Assembly (NCBI GenBank): GCA_963819885.1
Contig: CAWFXV010000026.1
Span: forward strand, 62,001 to 126,000
Source: JACVRX01 sp963819885
GTDB lineage: Bacteria > Actinomycetota > Actinomycetes > Jiangellales > Jiangellaceae
Direction of reading: 5' to 3'
DNA length: 64,000 nucleotides
Part shown: piece after piece, positions 42,894 through 51,311 of the stretch
Numbering within the stretch: the first letter of the stretch is position 1
Layout: each line of letters starts with the position of its first letter
Position numbers and translations under genes: made by a program
The notes under the pieces: model-generated
Database searches by the model: none
What the model saw: only the letters and a program-made list of their open reading frames with translations
Told to the model about the DNA's origin: nothing

Positions 42894-43781
42894 TCATGCC
42901 GGCGGAGCGAACCCACCGGAGGTACGAGCCTGGTCACCAGGCGAGGCAGGTGAGGGCGGGCCGAGGTCCGTTGGCGCTGCCATAGCCGGGGCCGCCGGCT
43001 CTCGGGTCTCCGCCGGAGGCTGCCAGGTGCGGCCTGCGGCGGCGAGGCGCTCGGACTCCCGCCGGCCGCGTTCGGATAGAACGGCCGCGAGGTACGCCCA
43101 CGGCGGCGTACCGGGAGGTGGCGCCGGTGTCACGACGGCCGCAACCTCCGCCGCCAGCTGTGCGCCCATCTGGTCCCGCGCGGCCGGCGCCAGTTGCGGG
43201 TAGCGGGTCAGATAGCTGCGAGCGGCCAGCGCCAGGTCGGCGGGCAGCCCGGACAGCTCCAGTCCCGTCGCCCAGCCGGCCAACTGCGGGGGGACGGCCG
43301 GTAATGGCAACGAGCCGGCGGGAGCCCGTTCCCGGACGACGACGGTGCCGGCCAGGACGTCACCCACGCGCTTACCGCGTTCGTTGAGCAGGGAACAGAT
43401 GATCGCTCCGGCGCCGAAGGTGAGCAGGAAATCTGCGAACACACCGGCGAGCCCTCGGGTCAGGGCGTGCCGGAACCGGGCCGGACCGCCGTCGTCGCGC
43501 ACGACTCGCAGCCCGAGGACAAGCTTGCCGAGCGACCGGCCACGGCTGAGCGTCTCGACCACTACCGGGATGCCGATGAACAGTGTGATGAACCCCACCA
43601 GCACCACAGTGGCCTGAAGCGCCGGGTCCGCGCCCGAGAAAGCGGACTCCGTCGCGATCGCGAGCGGTATGCCGACAAGTGCCAGGAGCGACCAGTCCAG
43701 CGCAATCGCGAGCGCGCGCGACGGCACCTTGGCCAGGCGCACCTCCAGTGGCACGGCCTCGCCGGTCACCAGATCGCTCAC
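42894..43781 (-). CDS. RDD-family membrane protein
   Basis: 295 residues from GTG. The RDD domain (about residues 18-150) includes VPSRALAIALDWSLLALVG, ETLSRGRSLGKLVLGLRVVR and NERGKRVGDVLAGTVVVRER. The C-terminal half is an Ala/Pro-rich cytosolic tail. The gene is divergent from the SpoIIM-like gene with just 19 bases between starts. The pair is a conserved actinobacterial neighbourhood with the MoxR-DUF58 operon. Transport or membrane function unknown. Confidence 0.88.
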   Translation of the reverse strand: MSDLVTGEAVPLEVRLAKVPSRALAIALDWSLLALVGIPLAIATESAFSGADPALQATVVLVGFITLFIGIPVVVETLSRGRSLGKLVLGLRVVRDDGGPARFRHALTRGLAGVFADFLLTFGAGAIICSLLNERGKRVGDVLAGTVVVRERAPAGSLPLPAVPPQLAGWATGLELSGLPADLALAARSYLTRYPQLAPAARDQMGAQLAAEVAAVVTPAPPPGTPPWAYLAAVLSERGRRESERLAAAGRTWQPPAETREPAAPAMAAPTDLGPPSPASPGDQARTSGGFAPPA

Positions 43782-43800
43782 GCTGGCTAGTCTGCCAGCC
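43782..43800. promoter_or_regulatory. 19-bp divergent start region with palindrome
   Basis: GCTGGC-TAGTCT-GCCAGC is a 6-base perfect inverted repeat with a 6-base centre, filling the space between two opposed GTG codons. TAGTCT is seven bases from the rightward GTG, so a leaderless transcript is possible. This is inference only. Confidence 0.4.
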
Positions 43801-44802
43801 GTGGACGTCGACGCCTTCGTGGCGGCGCACCGGGCCGAGTGGGATCGGCTCGACCTGCTGGCCCGCCGCCGGGGCAAGCTGTCCGGACCCGAAGCCGACG
43901 AGTTGGTTGCGCTTTACCAGCGCACGTCGACGCACCTGTCGGTGCTGCGATCGGCCGCGCCAGACCCGGCGCTGTTGGCAAAGCTGTCGGCTCTGGTAGG
44001 CCGGGCCCGGACCGCGATCGCGGGATCACCCGATCCGGGATGGGGTGATGTCGTCACGTTCATCACCCAGCGATTTCCAGCAGCCGTCTACCGATCCCGG
44101 CATTGGTGGGTGCCAACGGCGTTGACGTTCGTCGCCGTTTCGACCGTGATCGCGTGGTGGGTCGCCGCAACCCCCGCCGTCCAGGCCAGCATCGCCGCGC
44201 CGGAGGAGATTCGCCAGCTCGTCGAACGCGACTTCGAGGACTACTACTCGGCCAACCCGGCGGCGTCGTTCGCAGCTCAGGTCTGGACGAACAACGCGTG
44301 GGTTGCGGCGGGCACCCTCGTACTGGGCGTCTTTCTCGGTCTGCCGGTGCTGTACATCCTGTTCACCAACGCCACCAACGTCGCCGTGGCAGCCGGCTTG
44401 ATGGCGGCGCACGGCCGGCTGGACATCTTCTTCGGCCTGATCACCCCACATGGCTTGCTCGAGCTCACGGCTGTCTTCATCGCAGCCGGGATGGGGCTGC
44501 GACTGGGCTGGACGGTGATCGACCCCGGACCGCGCTCGCGTGGCGCGGCACTCGCCGAGCAGGGCAGGGTCGCCGTGGGCATGGCGATCGGGCTGACCGG
44601 GGTGCTGCTGATCTCCGGCGTGATCGAGGCCTTCGTCACGCCGTCTGGGCTGCCGACCTGGGCGCGAATCGCGATCGGCGTCGCCGCCGAAGTCGCGTTC
44701 CTGGCCTACGTCTGGGTTTATGGCCGCCGAGCCGCGGAGGCCGGCGAAACCGGAGACATTCCCGCCGCGGACCGAAGCGATATGGTGCCGGTCGCGGCGT
44801 GA
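43801..44802 (+). CDS. Stage II sporulation protein M-like integral membrane protein
   Basis: 333 residues from GTG. A soluble helical N-terminus (VDVDAFVAAHRAEWDRLDLL) is followed by a SpoIIM/DUF95-like membrane domain with five or so helices and the conserved segments FWTNNA-like AQVWTNNAWVAAGTLVLG, ITPHGLLELTAVFIAAGMGL and LTGVLLISGVIEAFVTPS. Found in many non-endospore actinomycetes beside RDD genes. Function unclear. Confidence 0.88.
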   Translation: MDVDAFVAAHRAEWDRLDLLARRRGKLSGPEADELVALYQRTSTHLSVLRSAAPDPALLAKLSALVGRARTAIAGSPDPGWGDVVTFITQRFPAAVYRSRHWWVPTALTFVAVSTVIAWWVAATPAVQASIAAPEEIRQLVERDFEDYYSANPAASFAAQVWTNNAWVAAGTLVLGVFLGLPVLYILFTNATNVAVAAGLMAAHGRLDIFFGLITPHGLLELTAVFIAAGMGLRLGWTVIDPGPRSRGAALAEQGRVAVGMAIGLTGVLLISGVIEAFVTPSGLPTWARIAIGVAAEVAFLAYVWVYGRRAAEAGETGDIPAADRSDMVPVAA

Positions 44803-45023
44803 TACAGCTGTCTACCTGTTCAGGTATGCGCCGCCTGACCGAAGACGCCGACTTGACCGGCATGTCACCGTGGCGCGGGGTTTCTATCCTTCGCGCTCGC
44901 CAGTTCGCGGGCCGCGTCGACGCGATGCGTCGGCACCGCCGTCGGTGACGTCCGTCAGCTGACGCGTGACGGCGCGATCGGCGGCAGGCCGAAGTCGTCG
45001 TTGCGCATCCGCAGCAGCGCGCT
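44803..45023. terminator. Convergent intergenic region with short hairpin
   Basis: A 221-base gap between the convergent SpoIIM-like and DUF58 genes. TACCTG-TT-CAGGTA (44813-44826) is a perfect short stem near the SpoIIM stop, and CGTCAGCTGACG near 44953 is a 12-base palindrome. No gene is recognised. Confidence 0.45.
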
Positions 45024-46316
45024 TCAGAGCCTGCCGGCGGCCTTGAGCTCGAGGTAAGCGTCTGCGACTGCGGGAGGCAGTTCGTCTGGAAGCGCGTCGA
45101 CGACGTGGGCACCGTGGCGTTCGAGCAGACGTGAGACCCGGGTCCGGCCAACCCGGTCATGTTCGGCCGCGGCCGCGCCGTAGACGGCGGCGGTGTCACC
45201 CCGCGCGCTGGCCATCTCCGCCAGCCGAGGGTCCGCGACGGCTGCGACCAGCACCGTGTGCCGGTGCGTCAGCTGCCCGAGCACCGGGAGCAGGCCGTCC
45301 TCTATCGGGCCAGCATCCAGTCCGGTGAACAGCACGACGAACGAGTGCCGGCCGGCCCGGCGCAGCACCTCGACGGCCAGACCGCGATGGTCGGTCTCCA
45401 ACAGCTCGGGCTCGAGATTGGCCATGGCGTCGACCAGCCTTGGCAGCGTCTCGGTCGACGACGGCCGTTCGATGATGACCCGCGTCCTGCGGTCGTATGC
45501 GAGCAGGTCCACCCGGTCACCTGCCCGGGTCGCGAGGGCCGCAAGGAGCAGAGCGGCGTCCATGGCCGCGTCCAGGCGCGGCGCGTCACCGACGCGGCCG
45601 GCCGACGTCCGGCCGGTGTCGAGCACCAACAGCACGTGCCGGTCCCGTTCTGGTCGCCACGTCCGCACGACGACATCGCCGCGCCGAGCCGTCGCCCGCC
45701 AGTCGATCGATCGCGTGTCGTCGCCCACGACGTACTCGCGCAACGAGTCGAACTCGGTGCCGGCACCACGGATGCGGATGGCGGATCGGCCGTCGAGCTC
45801 CCGCAGCCGGGCCAGCCGCGACGGCAGGTGCCGGCCGGAGTGGAATGGAGGCAGCACCCGTAGCGTCCAGGGAACGACATGCGTACCCTGCCGGCCGGCC
45901 AATCCCAGCGGCCCCAGACTCCGGATGGTGACTCGGTCGGCGGGGCGGTCGCCTCGTCGGGTGGGTCGGAGCGTCACGGCGACGCGCTGCCGCCCGCCGG
46001 GCTCGATGTCGAGTTCGGCGCGCTCGCCGATCGCTCCCGCGGACGGCGGCCACGCGTCTCGAATGACCCCGCGCAGTCGCCGACCGCCGTTGACGACGTG
46101 CAGGTGCACCAGTGCCGACTGTCCCAGCCGGACGGTTCGATCTCCGCTTCGGCGCAGGCGGACCGGTCGCACCGGACCTGCCAGGGCTACGTCGAGAACG
46201 CAGAGCGTCAGCAGGATGCCGCTAACGACCAGAACGCCGATCATCGACGGCACGGCCAATCCGACGACCAGGGCGCCGAGCGCGGCGAGCAGCGCGGCGC
46301 GGCCGGTCAGCACCAT
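45024..46316 (-). CDS. DUF58 family protein
   Basis: 430 residues. Two N-terminal membrane helices (residues ~8-47), then a beta domain, then the DUF58 signature REYVVGDDTRSIDWRATARR and DVVVRTWRPERDRHVLLVLD, followed by a von Willebrand A-like fold. It is the last gene of the minus-strand operon and overlaps the moxR stop by one base. DUF58 and MoxR proteins form a conserved pair thought to assist folding or activation of membrane or wall complexes. Confidence 0.92.
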   Translation of the reverse strand: MVLTGRAALLAALGALVVGLAVPSMIGVLVVSGILLTLCVLDVALAGPVRPVRLRRSGDRTVRLGQSALVHLHVVNGGRRLRGVIRDAWPPSAGAIGERAELDIEPGGRQRVAVTLRPTRRGDRPADRVTIRSLGPLGLAGRQGTHVVPWTLRVLPPFHSGRHLPSRLARLRELDGRSAIRIRGAGTEFDSLREYVVGDDTRSIDWRATARRGDVVVRTWRPERDRHVLLVLDTGRTSAGRVGDAPRLDAAMDAALLLAALATRAGDRVDLLAYDRRTRVIIERPSSTETLPRLVDAMANLEPELLETDHRGLAVEVLRRAGRHSFVVLFTGLDAGPIEDGLLPVLGQLTHRHTVLVAAVADPRLAEMASARGDTAAVYGAAAAEHDRVGRTRVSRLLERHGAHVVDALPDELPPAVADAYLELKAAGRL

Positions 46317-47296
46317 CAGCGGGGGACCGGCACAGTGGCGAGCACGGTGTCGAGCACCGAGTCAGCGGTGACGCCCTCGAGCTCCGCCTCCGGCCGCAGG
46401 ATGACCCGATGCCGCAACGTGGGCCGGGCCAGTGCCTTGACATCGTCGGGCGTGACGAAATCACGCCCGGACAGCCACGCCCAGGCACGGCTGGTGGCCA
46501 ACAGGGCGGTCGCACCGCGGGGCGATACCCCGAGCTGGAGCGACGGCGACGATCGGGTGGCCCGGCATACGTCGACGACGTACCCGAGGACGTCGCCACC
46601 GGCCTGAACGGCGAGCACGGCGGCACGGCCGGCGGAAAGATCGGCCGGGCCGGCGACCCGGGACACGCCGGCCGCGGCGAGGTTCCGCGGGTCGAACCCG
46701 TCGGCATGGCGCTGCAGGACGGCGATCTCGTCGTCTCGATCCGGGACGGGCACGGTCAGCTTGAGAAGAAACCGGTCGAGTTGAGCTTCCGGCAGTGGAT
46801 ACGTGCCCTCGTACTCGATCGGGTTCTGCGTCGCCGCCACGACGAACGGGTCCGGCAACGGCCGCGGTACGCCGTCGACGGACACCTGCCGCTCCTCCAT
46901 GGCTTCGAGCAGGGCGGCCTGGGTCTTGGGCGGCGTTCGGTTGATTTCGTCGGCGAGCAGGAGGTTCGTGAACACAGGCCCTGCGGAAAACGAGAACTGT
47001 GCCGTGCGGGCGTCGTATACCAGCGAGCCCGTGATATCACCCGGCATCAGATCGGGGGTGAACTGGACCCGCTTGGTCTCGACCTCGAGCGCTGCCGCGA
47101 GAGCACGAACCAGGAGTGTTTTGGCCACACCCGGGACTCCTTCCAGCAGCACGTGTCCCCGACAGAGCAATGCGATCACCAGGCCAGTCACCACGGGGTC
47201 CTGACCGACGACTGCCTTGGCGACCTCCTGGCGGAGGTCGGTCAGCGCTGCCCGGGCCCGGTCGACAACGTGCTGGTCGGTCGTGGGCGACGTCAT
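46316..47296 (-). CDS. MoxR-family AAA+ ATPase
   Basis: 326 residues. Walker A GVPGVAKTLLVRALA (near residues 55-69), Walker B NLLLADEINRTPPKTQAALL, sensor-1-like VVAATQNPIEYEGTYPLPEA, and LDRFLLKLTVPVPDRD are all canonical. It begins with ATGA overlapping the DUF4350 stop. Predicted chaperone-like ATPase working with the downstream DUF58 protein. Confidence 0.95.
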   Translation of the reverse strand: MTSPTTDQHVVDRARAALTDLRQEVAKAVVGQDPVVTGLVIALLCRGHVLLEGVPGVAKTLLVRALAAALEVETKRVQFTPDLMPGDITGSLVYDARTAQFSFSAGPVFTNLLLADEINRTPPKTQAALLEAMEERQVSVDGVPRPLPDPFVVAATQNPIEYEGTYPLPEAQLDRFLLKLTVPVPDRDDEIAVLQRHADGFDPRNLAAAGVSRVAGPADLSAGRAAVLAVQAGGDVLGYVVDVCRATRSSPSLQLGVSPRGATALLATSRAWAWLSGRDFVTPDDVKALARPTLRHRVILRPEAELEGVTADSVLDTVLATVPVPR

Positions 47297-48423
47297 GGAC
47301 TACGTACCTCCTGCTCGAGCCGGTCCAGGTCATGAGCCAGTCCCACCAGAGCCGAATCGTCAGACGGCGGTGGCCCGGCCAGGATGGCACCGACCTGCCT
47401 GGGTGGTTGGCGCACGCGGTCCGACACAGCCTGGGTGACGGCCGGCGGGCCGGCATCACGCGGCAGCCCGAGACGTGATCGCAGCCGAGAAACGACGGCG
47501 GCTCGCAGGACGCCTGCTGCGTGGCCACGGGCACGGCCACGGCGGTACAGCCGGGCCCTGCCCTCGGTGGCTTCCGCCGCGCGGACGACGACAGGGAGCG
47601 GCTCGGCGACAACCGGGCCGAGTCTGCGGGCCCGCCACCACGCCGCGAGCACTGCAGCGATGGCGAGTTGCCAGACCACCGGCGCGACCCAATCAGGCAA
47701 GAGCTCGCCGAACGTGTCCTGTTGCCCGGCCGGAGCGGGTTCGATCGTCGGCCGGAACCAGACCAACTGCGGGTGACGGCCGAGCAGGCCCAGCGCAAGC
47801 GAGGCATTGCCGTCCTCGTCGAGGTATTGGTTGGTCAGGGGATCGCCAGTGCCGAGAACGACGAGCTGCGCTCCGGTTTCAGTGGAATCGACGACAAGGA
47901 ACGCCACGTCATCTCCGAGATAACACCGGTGCGCCGCGGAGCCAGCGTCGTAGCCAATACCGCCCAGCCGCGCCGAACCGGCCCGTTCGGCTGCGGGCAG
48001 GTCGCATCGAGGGTCGAGTTCCTCCGGTGCCGCCGAGCCAGTCGGAGCGATACTGCCGGCGAAGGGCGAAGCACCGGCCGGGGCAATCAGGACGAGATCG
48101 GCACCCGTATCCACGAGTCTCTGGACGTTCTCCGGCCGAACCACGTCGGGGATCGTGACGAGCAGCGTCTCGCCGGCTGACGTCTCCGACGCGGCTTCGT
48201 CGACCGTGCGTACCTCGTCGACTCGCACGCCTTGCGCTTCCAAAAGCCGGACGACGGCACGTGCTCCGGACGGGTCGACTCCTTGCGGGTCGAGATACCC
48301 GCGCCGCTCCTGGCTGGCAACAACGCCGAGCACCATGCTGGCCAACAGGACGATGCCGGCCACGAGGGCGACCCGACGGCCCCGGTGCCAGCGCTCGGAC
48401 AGCAACGGATCGGCTGCTGTCAT
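47293..48423 (-). CDS. DUF4350 membrane protein
   Basis: 376 residues from ATG; a longer frame upstream overlaps DUF4129 and is discarded. One N-terminal helix (RVALVAGIVLLASMVLGVVA), an extracytoplasmic DUF4350 domain (VDPSGARAVVRLLEAQGVRV, LLVTIPDVV), a second helix near residue 270 (VVWQLAIAAVLAAWW) and a cytosolic tail with RARLYRRGRARGHAAGVLR. The ATGA overlap on both sides shows tight coupling with DUF4129 and moxR. Role unknown. Confidence 0.88.
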   Translation of the reverse strand: MTAADPLLSERWHRGRRVALVAGIVLLASMVLGVVASQERRGYLDPQGVDPSGARAVVRLLEAQGVRVDEVRTVDEAASETSAGETLLVTIPDVVRPENVQRLVDTGADLVLIAPAGASPFAGSIAPTGSAAPEELDPRCDLPAAERAGSARLGGIGYDAGSAAHRCYLGDDVAFLVVDSTETGAQLVVLGTGDPLTNQYLDEDGNASLALGLLGRHPQLVWFRPTIEPAPAGQQDTFGELLPDWVAPVVWQLAIAAVLAAWWRARRLGPVVAEPLPVVVRAAEATEGRARLYRRGRARGHAAGVLRAAVVSRLRSRLGLPRDAGPPAVTQAVSDRVRQPPRQVGAILAGPPPSDDSALVGLAHDLDRLEQEVRSP

Positions 48424-49118
48424 CGCGGTACCGCAGGTACGGCTGGAGCAAATCCGGACTCGGCCGGTCCTGGCCGCGCTACCGAAGCCTCTGCGTCGAG
48501 ACGGCGCATGAGCGCATCGTCGGCTGGCGTCGCCGTGTGCCCGCCGTAACGAACGCCGTCGAACATGATGGACCCTCTCGTCAGGTCGTGGACGAGACCA
48601 GGCAGGACAACACCGGCTTCCGCGGCCGCCTCGTCGGCGGTTCTGCCGGGTCGTGGATCGAGCAGTCCGCGCTCCTCGAAACCCACGACGACGGCGCGGT
48701 ACCGCTCGATGACCGCGGTCGACCAGTCCTGCCGGCCCGCGGCGGCCTCGGCGGCAGCTCGGTACTCGGCAGCAGTGCGGCGCTCGGCCGGGAAGAGCGG
48801 ATCGGCGCGTGTCCCACGCCGTGCCAGCGGGCCCATCCGCAGGAGGACCACGGCGATGACCAGCCCGAGCACCACGATGAGCAACCGCAGGGCCACAGAT
48901 CCACTCAGGACGCCTGCCGTCCGGCTGATCAGATCCTGTATGCGTTCGATGATCCACTCGACGGCTTGCTGCACGAACGGGGGTTCGGCGTCGTAACTCG
49001 GGTCGGTCAGTTCACGGCGAGCCAGTTCACGTGCCTCGTCCCGCCCCAGCTCGACCGGGATGTCGGCGGGTAACCGGGCCGGCGCGGCCATGCCCGCCTG
49101 CATGACGTCGAGACTCAC
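48420..49118 (-). CDS. DUF4129 membrane protein
   Basis: About 232 residues from the GTG that overlaps the upstream stop (GTGA); an ATG five codons in is the alternative. One helix near residues 75-95 (RLLIVVLGLVIAVVLL) is followed by a C-terminal DUF4129 domain with DWSTAVIERYRAVVVGFEER and RTADEAAAEAG. Related C-terminal domains occur fused to transglutaminases in wall or secretion operons. Coupled to both neighbours. Confidence 0.85.
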   Translation of the reverse strand: MSLDVMQAGMAAPARLPADIPVELGRDEARELARRELTDPSYDAEPPFVQQAVEWIIERIQDLISRTAGVLSGSVALRLLIVVLGLVIAVVLLRMGPLARRGTRADPLFPAERRTAAEYRAAAEAAAGRQDWSTAVIERYRAVVVGFEERGLLDPRPGRTADEAAAEAGVVLPGLVHDLTRGSIMFDGVRYGGHTATPADDALMRRLDAEASVARPGPAESGFAPAVPAVPR

Positions 49119-50386
49119 ACAGGACCAGCGGTGGGTGGTGCCGGTGGAGCGAAGTCGGTCCGGCCGGGGATGCTGACGCCGGTGACCCGGGCCAGCTCGA
49201 TGTCGAGGCCCTCGCGGCGGATCCTGCGATCGACGTAGAGCAGGGCGGTCGCTGCCGCTGTGAACGGCGCCGTGATCGTCGCGGCGACGATGCCGCCCAG
49301 CGCCGACACGATCAGCGTCAGCAGGAACTGGGCGTCGCTCGGCTGTTGGTCGAGGAAGAAGGCCGGCAGCGCGAACGGCACGCTGATGACCTGCGAAATG
49401 ATTCCGGCGATCAGCAGGATCAAGAGCAGGATTCCAAACAACCGCCACCATGATCCTCGGGCGAGCTCGGCCGATCGACGCAAGGCACCGAACACGCCGA
49501 TCGGCTGGGAACTACCACTGACGGCGTGGGCGGTCGATTCGAGCATCAGGGCGGGGCCGGACAACGCGTAGCGCACATAGAGCCAGACCGCCACCGGGAT
49601 GGCGACTAGTCCGACGACCACTCCGGCGCCCGCTGCGCCCTCGCCCTCGACGCCAGCCGCTAGGAGAAGCAGGCCCGCCACAGTGGCGACCAGGAACGGA
49701 GCGAGCCAGATCAGGCTGTACATGACAGTGAGCAGGAGCAGTCTGGGTAGTCGGCGCCGGGCCGCAGCCCATGCCTGCCCGACCGTTGGTCGCTCGCCCA
49801 GGACGGCCCGACTGACGACAACGGTGAGGATGCCGGTCAGCAATACGGTGGCGATCCAGGTGACGATCACCACCATCGCGGACGCCCCGACGAGGCCGGC
49901 CACCGCATTGAAGACCTCCGCCGGTCCCGCCGTCGGCGACAACGACTCGAGGTCCGCGATGTCCTGGAACAGGATGTAGCCGAGTGCGACCCCCAGCAGC
50001 TGAGTGATGACCGCGACGATGGCGGAAAGGCCGAGCATTGGGGCCGGATTACGACGAATGGTCGTGATCGCGCCGTCGAGAATCTCGCCTACCCCAAGCG
50101 GCCGGAGCGGGATGACACCGGGTTTGACCACTGGCGGAGGCACCCACCCCCATCGGGTACCGGCCGGCGATGCTGGTGGCGCGCCCCAGCCCCCTGGTGG
50201 TGAGGTACCACTGCCGGGAGGCGACCCAGCCGGGCCCGGGAGGTCACCCGCGGCCGGTGCTCGATCGGGCGCGGCCCAGTCCGGGTTCGGCGGCTGGCGA
50301 GTCGACCAGCCGGGGTACGGCGGCTCACCGGGCCGTGAGGAAGAATCGTCTTCCTCGGGCCTGCCCCAGCCGGGTGTTTCCGACAT
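49115..50386 (-). CDS. Multi-pass membrane protein (glycerophosphodiester phosphodiesterase membrane-domain-like)
   Basis: 423 residues from ATG. The first ~90 residues are Pro/Gly/Ser-rich and probably disordered. Next comes IPLRPLGVGEILDGAITTIRRNPAPMLG, the usual entry to this membrane family, and then about six helices. A second conserved segment is GVFGALRRSAELARGSWWRLFG. No catalytic domain is attached. It is the first gene of the five-gene minus-strand operon; the promoter should lie between here and mtrA. Confidence 0.82.
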   Translation of the reverse strand: MSETPGWGRPEEDDSSSRPGEPPYPGWSTRQPPNPDWAAPDRAPAAGDLPGPAGSPPGSGTSPPGGWGAPPASPAGTRWGWVPPPVVKPGVIPLRPLGVGEILDGAITTIRRNPAPMLGLSAIVAVITQLLGVALGYILFQDIADLESLSPTAGPAEVFNAVAGLVGASAMVVIVTWIATVLLTGILTVVVSRAVLGERPTVGQAWAAARRRLPRLLLLTVMYSLIWLAPFLVATVAGLLLLAAGVEGEGAAGAGVVVGLVAIPVAVWLYVRYALSGPALMLESTAHAVSGSSQPIGVFGALRRSAELARGSWWRLFGILLLILLIAGIISQVISVPFALPAFFLDQQPSDAQFLLTLIVSALGGIVAATITAPFTAAATALLYVDRRIRREGLDIELARVTGVSIPGRTDFAPPAPPTAGPV

Positions 50387-50488
50387 GGCGATCTCGCTCC
50401 TGCAGGTTCGGCGGGTGCGCTCTGGGCGCCCATCTGATCGGTCCGGCACATCGTGTCACGAGGTTTCCGCAGCGATCGTCGTTGCTCC

Positions 50489-50592
50489 GCACTCGGACCC
50501 TCGCTCGTTCCTCGCTCGGGTTCCTCGTTGCTCCGCCTTGATGGTCGCACTCGGATCCTCGCTCGTTCCTCGCTCGGGTTCCTCGTTGCTCC
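50489..50592. repeat. Two 46-bp direct repeats upstream of mtrA
   Basis: Units at 50489-50534 and 50547-50592 differ by one base (GGACCC versus GGATCC) and start 58 bases apart. Each is built from shorter words (CTCGCTCG, TTCCTCG). They fill much of the 246-base divergent gap between the membrane-protein operon and mtrA. Confidence 0.85.
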
Positions 50593-50632
50593 ATTTTTCA
50601 CGATTCGCCTACCGCGACCGCACAATGGGGGC

Positions 50633-51310
50633 ATGAAGGGACGCGTGCTCGTTGTCGATGACGACAAGGCACTGGCCGAGATGCTCGAGATCGTGTTACG
50701 TAACGAGGGTTATGACCCGGCGGTGGTCATTCGCGGCGACGAGGTACTTGCGGCTTTTCGCGAATTCAAGCCCGACCTGGTGCTGCTCGATCTGATGTTG
50801 CCCGGCAAGGACGGCATCGACGTGTGCAAGGAGATCCGCGCCGAATCTGGCGTGCCGATCGTCATGTTGACGGCCAAGAGTGACACGGTGGACATCGTCG
50901 TCGGGCTCGAGTCGGGAGCCGACGACTACGTCGTCAAGCCGTTCAAGCCAAAAGAGCTGGTCGCGCGCGTGCGGGCTCGGCTGCGACGCACCGATGATCC
51001 CAAGCCTGAGTCCCTTCAGGTCGGCGACATCTCCATCGACGTCGCCGGCCATTCGGTCAAGCGTGATGGCGTGGCGATCGCGCTCACCCCGTTGGAGTTC
51101 GACCTGCTTGCCTGCTTGGCTCGTCGTCCGTGGCAGGTGTTCACGCGCGAAGAGCTGTTGGAAAAGGTGTGGGGCTACCGGCACGCCGCCGACACCAGGC
51201 TGGTCAACGTGCACGTCCAGCGGTTGCGTTCCAAGGTCGAGCTCGACCCCGAGCGGCCCGAGGTCGTCGTGACCGTTCGCGGCGTCGGCTACAAGGCGGG
51301 CCCGGCCTGA
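50633..51310 (+). CDS. mtrA: MtrA response regulator
   Basis: 226 residues from ATG. The receiver domain has VLVVDDDKALAEML, phospho-acceptor Asp53 in LVLLDLMLPG, Thr80 in VMLTAK and Lys102 in YVVKPF. The OmpR-type winged helix follows (LTPLEFDLLACLARRPWQVF, HVQRLRSKVE, VVTVRGVGYKAG). The near-invariant sequence and the mtrB-lpqB neighbours identify MtrA, which controls wall turnover, division and replication genes. It starts just right of two 46-base repeats. Confidence 0.96.
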   Translation: MKGRVLVVDDDKALAEMLEIVLRNEGYDPAVVIRGDEVLAAFREFKPDLVLLDLMLPGKDGIDVCKEIRAESGVPIVMLTAKSDTVDIVVGLESGADDYVVKPFKPKELVARVRARLRRTDDPKPESLQVGDISIDVAGHSVKRDGVAIALTPLEFDLLACLARRPWQVFTREELLEKVWGYRHAADTRLVNVHVQRLRSKVELDPERPEVVVTVRGVGYKAGPA

Positions 51311-51311
51311 G

